Below are positions 21,790 through 31,478 of a stretch of DNA of 64,000 bases, one piece after another. Source of the DNA: Corinectria fuckeliana (lineage: Eukaryota > Ascomycota > Sordariomycetes > Hypocreales > Nectriaceae); NCBI GenBank assembly GCA_019137255.1, contig WPDH01000136.1, positions 29,922 to 93,921 on the forward strand, read 5' to 3'. The notes under the pieces are model-generated. The model worked only from the letters and a program-made list of their open reading frames with translations, did no database searches and was not told where the DNA came from. Every line of letters starts with the position of its first letter. Positions within the stretch are counted from its first letter, which is position 1. The position numbers and the translations under genes are program-made.

Positions 21790-22155
21790 GCTTAGTCTTC
21801 AAGGCTTGTCTTTCTTATGTCACAATCGTTTCTCATGTCAATCTTTCTTTGGTCCTCTCTTATGTTACTCTTTCTTTGGTCACCATATTTTCTTTGGTCA
21901 CTTCCTTGGTCCTTGCCTTGGTCATGATCCCCTCCTTGGTCAGAAATCTTCTCGTTTGGTCCTTTCTTATGTTAAAATTTTCCTTGGTATTTTCTTTGGT
22001 CTTTTCCTTGGTCAATAATATTTTCTGTTGGTCCTTTCTTATGTCAATCTTTCTTTGGTCACAATCCTTTCCTTGGTCACGATCCTCTCCTTGGTCAACA
22101 ATCTTCTCTTTGGTCCTTTCCTTGGTTCTTTCCTCGGTCGCACATCTTTTCTTTG
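21790..22155. repeat. CTTTGGTC/CCTTGGTC degenerate tandem repeat
   Basis: About 25 occurrences of TTGGTC separated by pyrimidine-rich spacers (TTTC, CACAATC, CTTTCTTATGTCAATC), in higher-order units of roughly 25-70 bp. Strongly strand-asymmetric (T/C-rich on plus). It fills the space between the nuclease-like gene and the purine gene. Confidence 0.9.
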
Positions 22156-22489
22156 GGTTGATGATGTTGGCATAATAATTAATGTTGGATTTTGGAAAAA
22201 TGTCTGTCTGTCACTTTCTGTCATTGCATATGACGATGCAATTAGTATTAGCTATTTTACTTCACGATAACGTGGAAGATCAAAAGAATTGGAACTCGGC
22301 GTCAAATTTACTTGCCTATTGCCTGCAATTGCACTTCGAGTCTGCGCAGTTATCGCTGCACGGCAGCACGAAGCGCAATCGCCGCGGTGCGGAAGCTCAG
22401 GCGCATCGGCCGGAGATGGCAGGGAAAAGTGGGCCCAGGATCTGGTTCAGGCCACTCGCTCACTCACTGCTGCGGCCATTCACTGCTGT

Positions 22490-22519
22490 GACCATCCACG
22501 GCCAAGTGGGTGGGGCATT
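22490..22519 (+). repeat. dispersed 30-bp repeat, copy 2
   Basis: Identical to 16114-16143. Ends about 155 bp upstream of the start codon of the amidophosphoribosyltransferase gene, in its likely promoter. Confidence 0.9.
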
Positions 22520-22675
22520 AATTATAGGCAGCAGCAGACAGCAGACTCCTGCCCAGAGCAGAGCACCCCACTTAATTATTATCGACTTTGCGTGCCCCCG
22601 CACCAAGCGGACTCTACCATCTCATCCTCCTCCTAGACGTCGGATTTCAGTTCGATTCGGTGCAACATCTCCAAC

Positions 22676-25164
22676 ATGTGTGGCGTTACCGCCCTGCTGG
22701 TTTGTCCCCCGTTACTTGAAGCCCCGGTACGAGCAGATGCTGACTTTTCGCAGCTGGGCGACACAAAGGCCACCACGGCCGCCGTCGACTTGCATGAATC
22801 TCTTTACCTGCTGCAGCACGTTCGTCATTCCCCCGTGGTTCTCTGTATGTCTTCTTCGACGCTTCTGACACTAACGCCGCCATGTGGACCAGCGCGGACA
22901 GGATGCTGCCGGTATTACGGTGTGCCAAGGCGGAAGGGTCTACCAGTGCAAGGGCAAGGGGATGGCAGCCAAGGTCTTTGCAGACGGCAGAAGCATCCAG
23001 CAACTTCCTGGCTATATGGGTAAGTCGACACGTCCTGTATCTGATGCGTTGCCAGAAAGCTAACTGGCCACAGGGCTGGGTCATTTGCGCTATCCGACCA
23101 TGGGAACGTCGTCTGCGTGCGTGCTGGCCCCAGGACTACACTCCGCGGTGCAGCATCACTGACAGCGATTTGTCTAGGTCTGAAGCGCAGCCCTTCTACG
23201 TCAACTCGCCGTTTGGAATCTCCATGAGTGTGAATGGAAACTTGGTAAACACCGAATACCTTTGCAAGTTTCTCGACGAGGAGGCTCTCCGCCATGTCAA
23301 CTCTGATTCCGACTCAGAACTCCTGTGCGTACTCCCGGCTTATGCTTGCTGACATCAAGAGAGGAACCCGGGCTGACTTGTGCCTTCTAGCCTGAACATC
23401 TTTGCGCACGGTCTTCAGAAGCTCGGCAAGACTCGTGCCAACTCGGACGACATTTTTACTGCGCTGGGCGATGTCTATTCAATGTGTCAAGGGGCATTCG
23501 CGTGTACTGCCATGATCGCAGGCTTCGGAATTCTGGGATTCAGGCAAGCTATATCCGCGTGTGCCTGCTCTGGTGTGCAGAAGCTGACCATCAAACCAGA
23601 GATGCGAATGGAATCCGTCCCCTCTGCCTTGGATCGCGACCCTCGGGTACCGTACCCGGAGCGACAGATTACTTTATGGCTTCTGAATCTGTCGCCCTGA
23701 AGCAGATTGGCTTCAGCGACATCGTCGATGTGCTGCCCGGTCAAGCCGTCTTTATTGAAAAAGGGGGAGCCCCCAAATTTCGCCAAATCGTCGATAGGAA
23801 GCTCTACACGCCAGACATCTTCGAGTACGTCTACTTCGCGCGCGAGGACTCCTGCCTTGATGGCATTTCCGTGTACCGCAGTCGGCAAAACATGGGAGCG
23901 AAACTGGCCCAGAAGATCAAGGACGTTCTTGGAGAGGAAGGGATTGCGGATATCGATGCCGGTACGTCGTTGTTTTTGCACACATTTTCCTTCGCTTTCA
24001 GAGAGTACTAACCGTTTCCTCAGTCATCCCAGTCCCTGAGGTATCTAATTTTCTAGCACACATCGATTGCACGCACAATGACACAGGCTAATCTCTGGCC
24101 TACAGACGAGTAACACCGCGGCAGCTACTTTGGCCGGGAAGCTAGGCAAGCCGTACGTGACTGCTCTCATCAAGAACCGATACGTCCACCGCACCTTTAT
24201 TCTCCCCAACCAAGCTCTGCGGCAGCAGGGTGTCCGCCGCAAGCTCTCGCCCATCGAGTCAGAGTTCCAAGGCAAGAATTTGATCATCGTGGATGACAGC
24301 CTCGTCCGTGGCAGTAAGTAAAGGCCCTTATCCGTGCAAATTGAGGCTAACCAGCGTACTAGCTACATCGCGACAAATCGTACGTCGACTCCTCGTGGCT
24401 TCACTCACAAGAAGCATCGCTGAAGTATCTTCTAGGTTCAAATGGCTCGAGAATCAGGAGCGGCTCGCGTTGTGTTCGTTTCGTGCTCCCCAGCATGCAC
24501 ACACCCGCACATCGTAAGTTTGAGTATTAATCTTCCCTAGATTAGAAACAACGCTAACAGTATGCAAGTATGGCATAGACCTCGCAGACCCTGTTGGTAA
24601 GACTTTGCCCCGAGACTTTGCCCTGAGACAATCACCCCCTTCCCAAGGTTGTCCTGCTGTGCTGACCGTTGGTGTCAAAGACTTGGTGGCGCATGACAAG
24701 ACGCGGCAACAAATCGCTGAATATATCGGTGCCGACGACGTCATCTTCCAGGACCTCGACGATTTGAAGGCTGCGTGCATGGAGGCGGCCGAGAGCACGA
24801 GCCAGGTCGAAGACTTTGAAGTGGGCGTTTTCTGCGGCAAGTACGTCACCGAGGTGCCCGAGGGATATTTCGAGCACCTGAGCGCGCTTCGAAGCGGTAA
24901 GCGGGAGCAGAGGGCTGCTGCTGTGACGAATGTCAAGGCTGGCGGCGATGATGGCGGCGTCATCACCAGCTCGGGACCTCTCAACGGGCCGCCAGGGGGC
25001 GACAAAGCTGAGGCTCTTCGGAACGCCAATGGCATCAAGACCCCAGAGGACCGAGAGGACATCAGGTATGTGGTTGCCGGTATTGAAACTTGTCTGCGTT
25101 TACTGACTAGCTCTTTGACAGTCTTCACAACATCGCAAGTGAACTCAGGATTCATGAGAAATAG
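22676..25164 (+). CDS. ADE4: amidophosphoribosyltransferase (PRPP amidotransferase)
   Basis: First committed step of de novo purine synthesis: glutamine plus PRPP to phosphoribosylamine, cytosolic. Fourteen exons: 22676-22699, 22754-22819, 22893-23019, 23074-23116, 23178-23324, 23391-23543, 23600-23961, 24024-24040, 24106-24313, 24363-24379, 24436-24513, 24569-24596, 24681-25065, 25122-25164. They close to 565 residues without a stop. Cys2 (MCGVTALL) is the glutaminase nucleophile, which implies N-terminal Met removal; RGQDAAGI (31-38) is the Ntn-type glutaminase signature; the PRPP loop is IIVDDSLVRGTT (373-384). VIPVPETSNTAA, KNRYVHRTFI, RRKLSPIESEF and EVGVFCGKY are all conserved. Introns are 49-84 nt with CTRAC-type branch points; the one at 23544-23599 is GC-AG, and 24514-24568 ends AAG. 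Two exons are only 17 nt. The first intron (54 nt) is in frame, so an unspliced reading adds 18 residues. Whether a second ADE4 exists elsewhere cannot be told here. Confidence 0.96.
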
Positions 25165-26054
25165 TGAACCATGGCAGACTACACTTGCGACAGGCGTCCG
25201 TCTAGATAAGAAATTTCCATCTCTGCAGCTAATGAAGATGTCTTCAAAGCCATCTTTGGAGACGAGCTTGACAAAACCAAAGATTTGCCTTTTACTTGCC
25301 TTCCCCCCTGAACCTATCCTGTATATCCTGCAGGGCAGCCTGCGTCTCTAACCATAGGAACCCCCGCCCGGGCCATAGTATCATCCCAGTCACCCTGGCT
25401 CTCTGCTTGCTGGTCTACGGCGCGGTGGAGTCGCCTAGGAGGCGGCTGACTTGAGTTGTTGGAAGAAGGTGAGGTTGGGACGTGACATTACTACTCCACT
25501 AACTCTATTCCAGATGCCTCATCCAGCTCAACCACCGTTAGCGAAGCGATCCCTCCCGTATCTCCTGCCCCCACCGCCGTCAGACCGACCTCCTCATGAC
25601 CTACCAAGGCCCGTTTATAAAGATTCCTTCGCGGCAGTCCGTGCTGCCCCAGATGCCTCGCAGGCTGCCAAGATTTATCCTCGAAATTCTCCCCTCACTT
25701 TCTATCAGACTCCTGCCCTCAGCCTGGCCTCGTTCGTCGCTACATCGCCCAACGTCCAACGTCCAACGTCCAACGTCCAACGTCCATCAGACTAGCACCG
25801 ATCTAATCGTCTTCGAAGTCATAGCTTGTGTCGGAGGAGCAGTCAATTGCAAGGAAAGTCTTCCAGATCCTTAGCAAGGCCAGAATCTTACGTTTAACTA
25901 GCATGATCGAACTAGCTGCCGGGCCACTCTGTGGATAACGTTGAAGCTATCCGCATGTACACCAACTTCTACGCCGCCTTATCGACATCGAGTCCCCGAT
26001 GATTCAAGCCTCAGCGACGATGACATGCTAGTTATGGATTGCAGGGCGACAGGT
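25165..26054. other. gene-poor stretch
   Basis: Only short frames in changing phase. Just after the purine gene, a frame reads ISAANEDVFKAIFGDELDKT, which could be a gene relic, but nothing joins to it. A 7-bp tandem repeat lies at 25750-25786. Confidence 0.5.
25750..25786. repeat. 7-bp tandem repeat
   Basis: About five copies of CAACGTC in perfect register. Confidence 0.95.
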
Positions 26055-26059
26055 TTGTA

Positions 26060-26340
26060 TGTCACATTTCGGGATCATAATCGGTATTCGGGATCATCTA
26101 GGACATCGCCACAACCTTGTGATCATCAACTTCACTACCTAGATGACCCACAGATGGCCTGACCTCACGATGATCATCGTGACCCTAGCCCCACTGATGA
26201 CGAAGGCAGCCGACTTTTCACAACCTTCTACGGATTTCCTAGGAGCCCAAGATTGATGTATTTAGATCATCAATTAGTCCCTCTTTTAGCTAGGAAATCA
26301 AGAGCTTTTCACATCACGATTCAATCCCTAGTTTGCAATA
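26060..26340 (+). mobile_element. solo LTR, 281 bp, TSD TTGTA
   Basis: Begins TGTCACATTTCGGGATCATA and ends AGTTTGCAATA (the last CA mutated to TA). It is flanked directly by TTGTA at 26055-26059 and 26341-26345, a perfect 5-bp target duplication. Closely similar to the inverted copy at 27259-27537 and to the shorter copy at 32878-33066. No internal retroelement sequence adjoins it. Confidence 0.9.
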
Positions 26341-26345
26341 TTGTA

Positions 26346-26862
26346 CGACAATATCCTCGCGAGACTGTCTACAAGCTATCTCTAACACAAGCAGGGTTTT
26401 TATCCCAGAGGAACATGGTGCCTCTGCTAGCGACGCCCTTACACAACAACCATTCCAACGCCAACTGGAAATGCCTGCCTGGGGCTTCGTGAAGGAGTGG
26501 CGTTGTGGGCAAGACGTTCAGGTCTGGTCTGGGCTGGGGACCGGACAGCGACCAGTGACCACAGCAGGTCTGCCGGGTAGTTCTGTCGCGCTGCCGTCCA
26601 CCCCCGAATTTGCCAACCTGGCTGGCATGTCGCAAGTGGATAGCTCGATGAAGAGTACGTCTTTCCGCGCCGGCGCCAACTACTAGTACGATAGCGTTCG
26701 CGTCATTCATCGAGAGGGTTGGCTTCACTCACAAATAGTGTACAGCTGTACTTTGCTGCACAAAGGTCGATAATCTGCATGATGCTTGCAAATAACCGAG
26801 TTCAAAGAGCACATCGCTTTTGGACACCTCCGAGACTTGCTGGTCGTGTCTAGCCTCAAGCA
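26346..26862. other. no recognisable gene
   Basis: A plus frame reads EEHGASASDALTQQPFQRQL through GLPGSSVALPSTPEFANLAG without matching a family I know. The minus strand is equally open. Treated as unassigned. Confidence 0.4.
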
Positions 26863-27189
26863 AGATATCGTGTTGATGAGTCGGTTGCTAGTATCAGTCC
26901 ATCTTGTTCCTGTAAATTTGTTGTCAGACAACCGCAGCGCAATCAACCGGACATCGCAGCGTTCCATACCTATGGCCAGGGCATGTCCCTCTGAAACTAC
27001 CTCCGGCTGAACCACGCCAGCTACAACCACTATGCGGACACTAGAGTGCAGCTGTCGGATGTGTGCAATAAACTGTAGTATTGTCTGGCCGCTGTTCACC
27101 GAATCAACCAAGACCACAGTCAACTAGTGTTGCACGGTATGGAGCTTCAACTCCGATGCGGTGGCCACATGGATGAACGTCGCCTGAAC
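26863..27189 (-). pseudogene. uracil phosphoribosyltransferase-like fragment
   Basis: Reads VQATFIHVATASELKLHTVQH, TAG (27124-27126), then LTVVLVDSVNSGQTILQFIA, HIRQLHSSVRIVVVAGVVQP and LIALRLSDNKFTGT...DTSNRLINT. This matches the C-terminal phosphoribosyltransferase part of the large fungal UPRTase-type proteins; VVLVDSVNSGQT is the PRPP-binding region. The TAG replaces the Gln expected in HLQGQLTVVLVDS-like sequences, as a CAG-to-TAG change would. Upstream coding sequence is missing: a solo LTR lies about 70 bp beyond the 5' end. A non-functional fragment. Confidence 0.75.
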
Positions 27190-27258
27190 TAACGAGGCTT
27201 GTTAGTGGCCAGTTACCAAGACAGAAGGCATGCCATGACGCTTCGGACGTACCGCTGG

Positions 27259-27537
27259 TGTTGCAAACTGGGGATTGAATCGTGATGTGAAAAGCTCTTG
27301 ATTTCCTAGCTAAAAGAGGGACTAATTGATGATCTAAATACATCAATTTGGGCTCCTAGGAAATCCGTAGAAGGTTGTGAAAAGTCGGCTGCCTTCGTCA
27401 TCAGCGGGGCTAGGATTACGATGATCAACGTGATGTCAGGCCATCTGTGGGTCATCCGGGCCGTGATGTTGATGATCAGAGGCGGTGACGATGCCCTCAA
27501 TGATCCCGAATACCGATTATGATCCCGAAATGCGACA
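27259..27537 (-). mobile_element. solo LTR, 279 bp, TSD GCTGG
   Basis: Minus-strand copy of the LTR at 26060-26340. Read on the minus strand it starts TGTCGCATTTCGGGATCATA and ends AGTTTGCAACA, so TG...CA ends are intact. GCTGG flanks both sides (27254-27258 and 27538-27542), a perfect 5-bp duplication. Its duplication differs from that of the first copy, so the two are independent insertions and not the ends of one inverted-repeat element. Confidence 0.92.
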
Positions 27538-27646
27538 GCTGGGGCTCTTTGTCATGAAATCCCTTTGCAACTTCTCTCCTCAAGCTGCAACGCAGCTCCG
27601 GTTCGCCGTCTTTCTAGGCAACGAGTATAACAGTATCCTGAGCATG

Positions 27647-28437
27647 TCAGGTCTGCAAAGCTAATTGCGTCAATGTAGCGAGACTGACCTTATACCCGAG
27701 GTCCTTGCCTGTTCCTCTTCGACTAGAGCCCTCGCTGACCTCGACCAGTCTGGCTGGAGTGATGACGTGGCACTTCGGCTTGCCGCTGATGAGCACTCGA
27801 TATCCCTCGTGGATATGCTCGTGACCGTCACTCTGCCAAAGCTGTCTTTCCATGTACATGTAATCTCAACTGTGAGAAAGGTCTTCTTGCGAGTGGCTGT
27901 GGAAAGGTCGAGTTTCTCCTTCAGGGGGGGGACCTTTGATATACTACTTTCCGTCAGTGGCAAGGCACAATGTCTTCGGGGAGCGCACTGCACGTACATT
28001 GGTGATGGAATCCGTAAGATTCCTTGAGATCCTAGCTTTGGAGTTGTCGATGTTCCAACCGGAAACGAAGCATCGAAAGTAGTTCCGCACGGTCTGAATC
28101 GTTGGCTTCCCATTTAGGTCGAGCACACCTTTGATGGATTTGACTATGAGCTCTTCAAAGCGCTTCGGAGTCTTCAATATGTGCGGCTTGGCTTCTGAGT
28201 GAGTATTCGTGTACCTGTTCGTGAGTCCGTCAGCTCAACTCGCGTAAAGATCTCTTTGTGCCTGCGACTTACTCAACCCACAGCTCCATTTGCACATGAT
28301 ACTTCCCTTTGGTATATCCCAACACTTCTCTTGGGACAGGAGCATCGGTAATAGCCATCTCATCATCGTTGTACCCGTTCTCCTCTGCAAGCCTCTGCCT
28401 ATCCTCCGTAGTCCTCTTCTCACCCATCTTCGTCGGC
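27647..28437 (-). pseudogene. DUF3435/FluG-type protein fragment
   Basis: Starts MGEKRTTEDRQRLAEENGYN and reads VPREVLGYTKGKYHVQMELW. A 58-nt intron (28215-28272, GTAAGT...ACAG) then joins VEYTNTHSEAKPHILKTPKR to FEELIVKSIKGVLDLNGKPT and IQTVRNYFRCFVSGWN. After another likely intron it reads KEKLDLSTATRKKTFLTVE and YMERQLWQSDGHEHIHEGYR, then PARLVEVSEGSSRRGTGKDL. This is the N-terminal half of the fungal FluG/DUF3435 family, whose fold is that of tyrosine recombinases. An 8-C run (27924-27931 on plus, as G) and a missing base near ENYMY shift the frame, and the sequence ends at LALQT where relatives continue. The catalytic C-terminus is absent. Confidence 0.75.
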
Positions 28438-28742
28438 AAGACAGAGACAATGACTAGATCAAACCGATGTAGAAGACGCTGCCGAACTCCGACGTACAGG
28501 ACTTATGGAAAAAACCGAGAGGCCAAGCCCAAGTAGCTAGGTGAGTTGAGAAGCGGTCGTAACTGGGGGGAATCGTCCGCACAGCAACAGTGGCTGAGGG
28601 GCAGTGAATGGTAAGAGAAGTGAGATAGAACACAGTGAAAGGAGTACAGAAGCTGGGAGAGGGAAGAGGGCGACGTTGTGGTTAAACACACCTAAGAGCT
28701 CTGGCGCGGGCGGAAAGGGGAGGACGGAAACGGACCCCTTTC

Positions 28743-31478
28743 CTACACCCAACACCAGGCGCATGTCTCTGCGTACGCAAGAGCGTAGAAGCAGAGAGCA
28801 TCACCCGCTTCTCTAAACCCTTCCTGATGCGTTCCATGAGCCATGCTAAGCTGACCCTGAGTTGCACCTGAGTAAAGGGGCGAAGGGTGGTGTGTAGGGT
28901 CATGGTGGGCGGAGGGCGGAGGGCAACTCTCAGGGCGCACAACAGGCAGTGCACCGACCGATACCGTGATGCCAACAGTGCCGTTGCCACCAGTAGACAC
29001 AAATGTCACCCAGCCTTGATAAGTACCAGCTCTTGTCGGGCCACGTCGGGGGTCGACAGAGTTCCGCACGGGAGAAACAATTGTCAGAAGCGTCGAGCTG
29101 GATGTCACAGCCGTGGCCGTGTTCCCGCTCACGCTGCTAGGTATCCTCTGCAGGGTGAGCTTGCCAAACTTCCAATCTCCAGAGCCGCTCCAGGTGCTGA
29201 AGCCAGTAGTCGCGCCATCTGTCGAATACAGGACGCTCGTAATATCGAGGCTGGAACTGCCGTCCCTGTTCAGGAGAATAGTCTCGCCAGCGGGGTCCTG
29301 CCCAGCGAGAACTCCGGAGAACGACATGGACTTGGGGCTGACGGTCAACAGAGCACCGGAACTCTGTCCTATACCGGTAAGTCTGACGTTGGCAGACTTG
29401 CTGTAGCTGTCATTCGTTGCCGCTGTGGCTTTCACGACGATGTTTCCTGCCTGTCTACCAACACTCTTGGGCGCGAACTCTGCCTTCAGGGGGAAGATGT
29501 CTCCCTGCTTCAAGGCGAGTGGCACAGAAGGCAGCCCAGAGACGGAGTAGTTGGTGTCGTCTTCGAGGCCATCGGCCGTGATGGACACATCCAGCAGAGC
29601 CTTGCAGGTGATTGTTTTCTCGCTGCTAGTTACGGAGACATCGACGCTCCCAAAGTCAATGGGGGAAGGCAGTTCAGGGCGACTTTTTCAAGGAGCCGTA
29701 TCCGTAAATAGCGCCCTGGATGGTGCCGGTGTAAACGATGCCGTCGTGAAGACTTGGCGAGTGAACTTGGTGATTCCAGGGCTGGTAAACGACCTCAGCA
29801 CTACCATACTGCCGTCCTTGGGGATTGCTTTGTAAATCTTGAAGTTGGTGCCTTGGACGTCTGTTGTCCAGACAAGCCCGGTACCCTCCTGGCCGTTCAG
29901 CGACGTGACAGTACCATGGCCGACTCCTAGGATGTAGGCGCTGCTGGTGGGACTATCGGCGACCTTTGTGAAATACGGCACACCGTTGGTGCAGGGGAAC
30001 TTGAAGACGTGAGTTGGGTATCGAATGACTAGCACAGAGTTGGTGGGTTAGCCGTTGTATACTCTGTGCAGGGCTCTAGGCTTGCACGTACCATTGATGT
30101 AGATGTAACCACCTTCTAGAGGGTAAACCATAAACTGAGTTCTCGTTCTGGTACACCTGGATCACCTTGTCCTTGTTATCATCTCCATTGCGGTAGCCCC
30201 CAAGGTTGTCCAGGTGGATCCAATAGGTTTTGCGTGACGACTCCCATCCGCTTCACGTCCGCACGAGAACTGATCGGGCAGCATCTCGAGCGGATTGGTT
30301 CCGGGATCTTTGTCGCCGCCGTCAAGCTCCTGTTTCTCATACGGCATGAAGAAGTCGACTATCAGAGACTGCCATCCGAGTTGATAGTCATGTGCACGGC
30401 GGCTTCTTCCAGTGGGGGTGGGGTCAAAGCCGTTGACAGGAATCGTAGAGAGCTGAGAGGCATAGCCGTTTCCTGTGGCAAAGAACATAGAGCCTGCATC
30501 GTCCGAGGACAACCCTCCTCCTGGCATCCAGATTCCGCCTCTCTTGGCGTCGGCTGGCACGCCCTTTCCTTCTGTTGCCCACTTCTCAACACTGCTGCCA
30601 TTTGACTTTCCGATGACAATGATCCAGCCGGTGAAGTTGTACTGGACGTAGTGTGAGGGACATTCCGCATAGATGTACTTGTCGGTATTGCACCACCCTC
30701 AATCCGTCGAGTGGTATCAGTCCTTTCAGTCTGCCATTCCTGTTGTCTCTTTGCATGGCTAGCGGAGCAGCCCTGGGCGCTAGTGGTGGATGCCGCTGGT
30801 AAACAAACGCAGCGATGAGGCCCTCCAAGTTGACAGGGAAGCCGGGCCTTTCGGACAAATCGTTGACGTCCAAGGTATGGAAATAGTACCGGCCATCCGG
30901 TCTTCCCTGGGCCACGAGACCGACCACGAGACCAGCATCTGATTGAGGTGTGTCTTCGAAGTCAAGTACAGGGTATCCGTGGCGGGATCGATGACGCCCG
31001 TTGCGGTAACACCAATGCACGGGTTGATGTCGACGCACCGATCCAGGTCAGCCGTGAGGAAAGGAATGTGTAGACTCAGGGAAGCGACGATTTCTCCTGT
31101 CTTGGCGTGCATCTTGTAGACGTTGGTCTGGCTCGTGGCCCAGTAGACGTACTGCGTCGTGCTCCTTGAGGGGTGTAGACGAGGGGCTGTGAGAAGATAT
31201 GCTTGGCAGCGCCGACTTAAGTTTCAGGAAGAGGTGTTTCGAACAGTTTGTCGAACTGGGAGCTGCCGACAATCGCAGGGTTCATGTTGTGGTTGCTGGA
31301 GAAGATGGTGTTAGCCTCAGAGATGAAAACAGGGAAGAACTGCGCCAAGACCTTTTTCTACTCACGTCTGTTATCCGGCACGCGTGTTGTCCCCTCTCCA
31401 TGTAATGGTATTCGTGGAGGAAAGGCCGTCGGCTAGGCTAGCGACAGCCGAGGCCAACAGTGTAGTCAACAGATTCAT
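28743..31478 (-). pseudogene. secreted choice-of-anchor-type protein, broken
   Basis: Starts with a signal peptide (MNLLTTLLASAVASLADGLS) followed by TNTITWRGDNTRAG. The order of segments matches a fungal secreted family: NHNMNPAIVGSSQFDKL, QYVYWATSQTNVYKMHAKTG, TGVIDPATDTLYLTSKT, YYFHTLDVNDLSERPGFPVN, MFFATGNGYASQLSTIPVNG, IVDFFMPYEKQELDGGDKD, YILGVGHGTVTSLNGQEGTG, then two immunoglobulin-like choice-of-anchor-type repeats (FPLKAEFAPKSVGRQAGNI). Lesions include a stop where Tyr is expected right after TRAG, a stop after LPET, and at least four frame changes (near 31165, 30960, 30700 and 30370-30410). The C-terminus after TVGITVSVGALP does not match the family, and the usual WSC-type end is missing. 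Confidence 0.8.

Noticed and set aside
22676..22819. Unspliced reading of the first ADE4 intron as an 18-residue insertion near the N-terminus
   Set aside because: The 54-nt segment has a GT donor, CTGAC branch site and CAG acceptor, and its removal gives MCGVTALLLGDTKATTAAVD, which fits the family exactly; the insertion would sit next to the catalytic Cys.
26060..27537. A DNA transposon with 280-bp terminal inverted repeats carrying a captured phosphoribosyltransferase fragment
   Set aside because: Each repeat has its own 5-bp target duplication (TTGTA and GCTGG) and TG...CA-type ends, so they are two separate solo LTRs in opposite orientation.
27647..28437. A complete Starship element with its captain recombinase
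   Set aside because: Only the N-terminal half of a DUF3435-type protein is present, with frame breaks; no boundaries or cargo structure can be seen.
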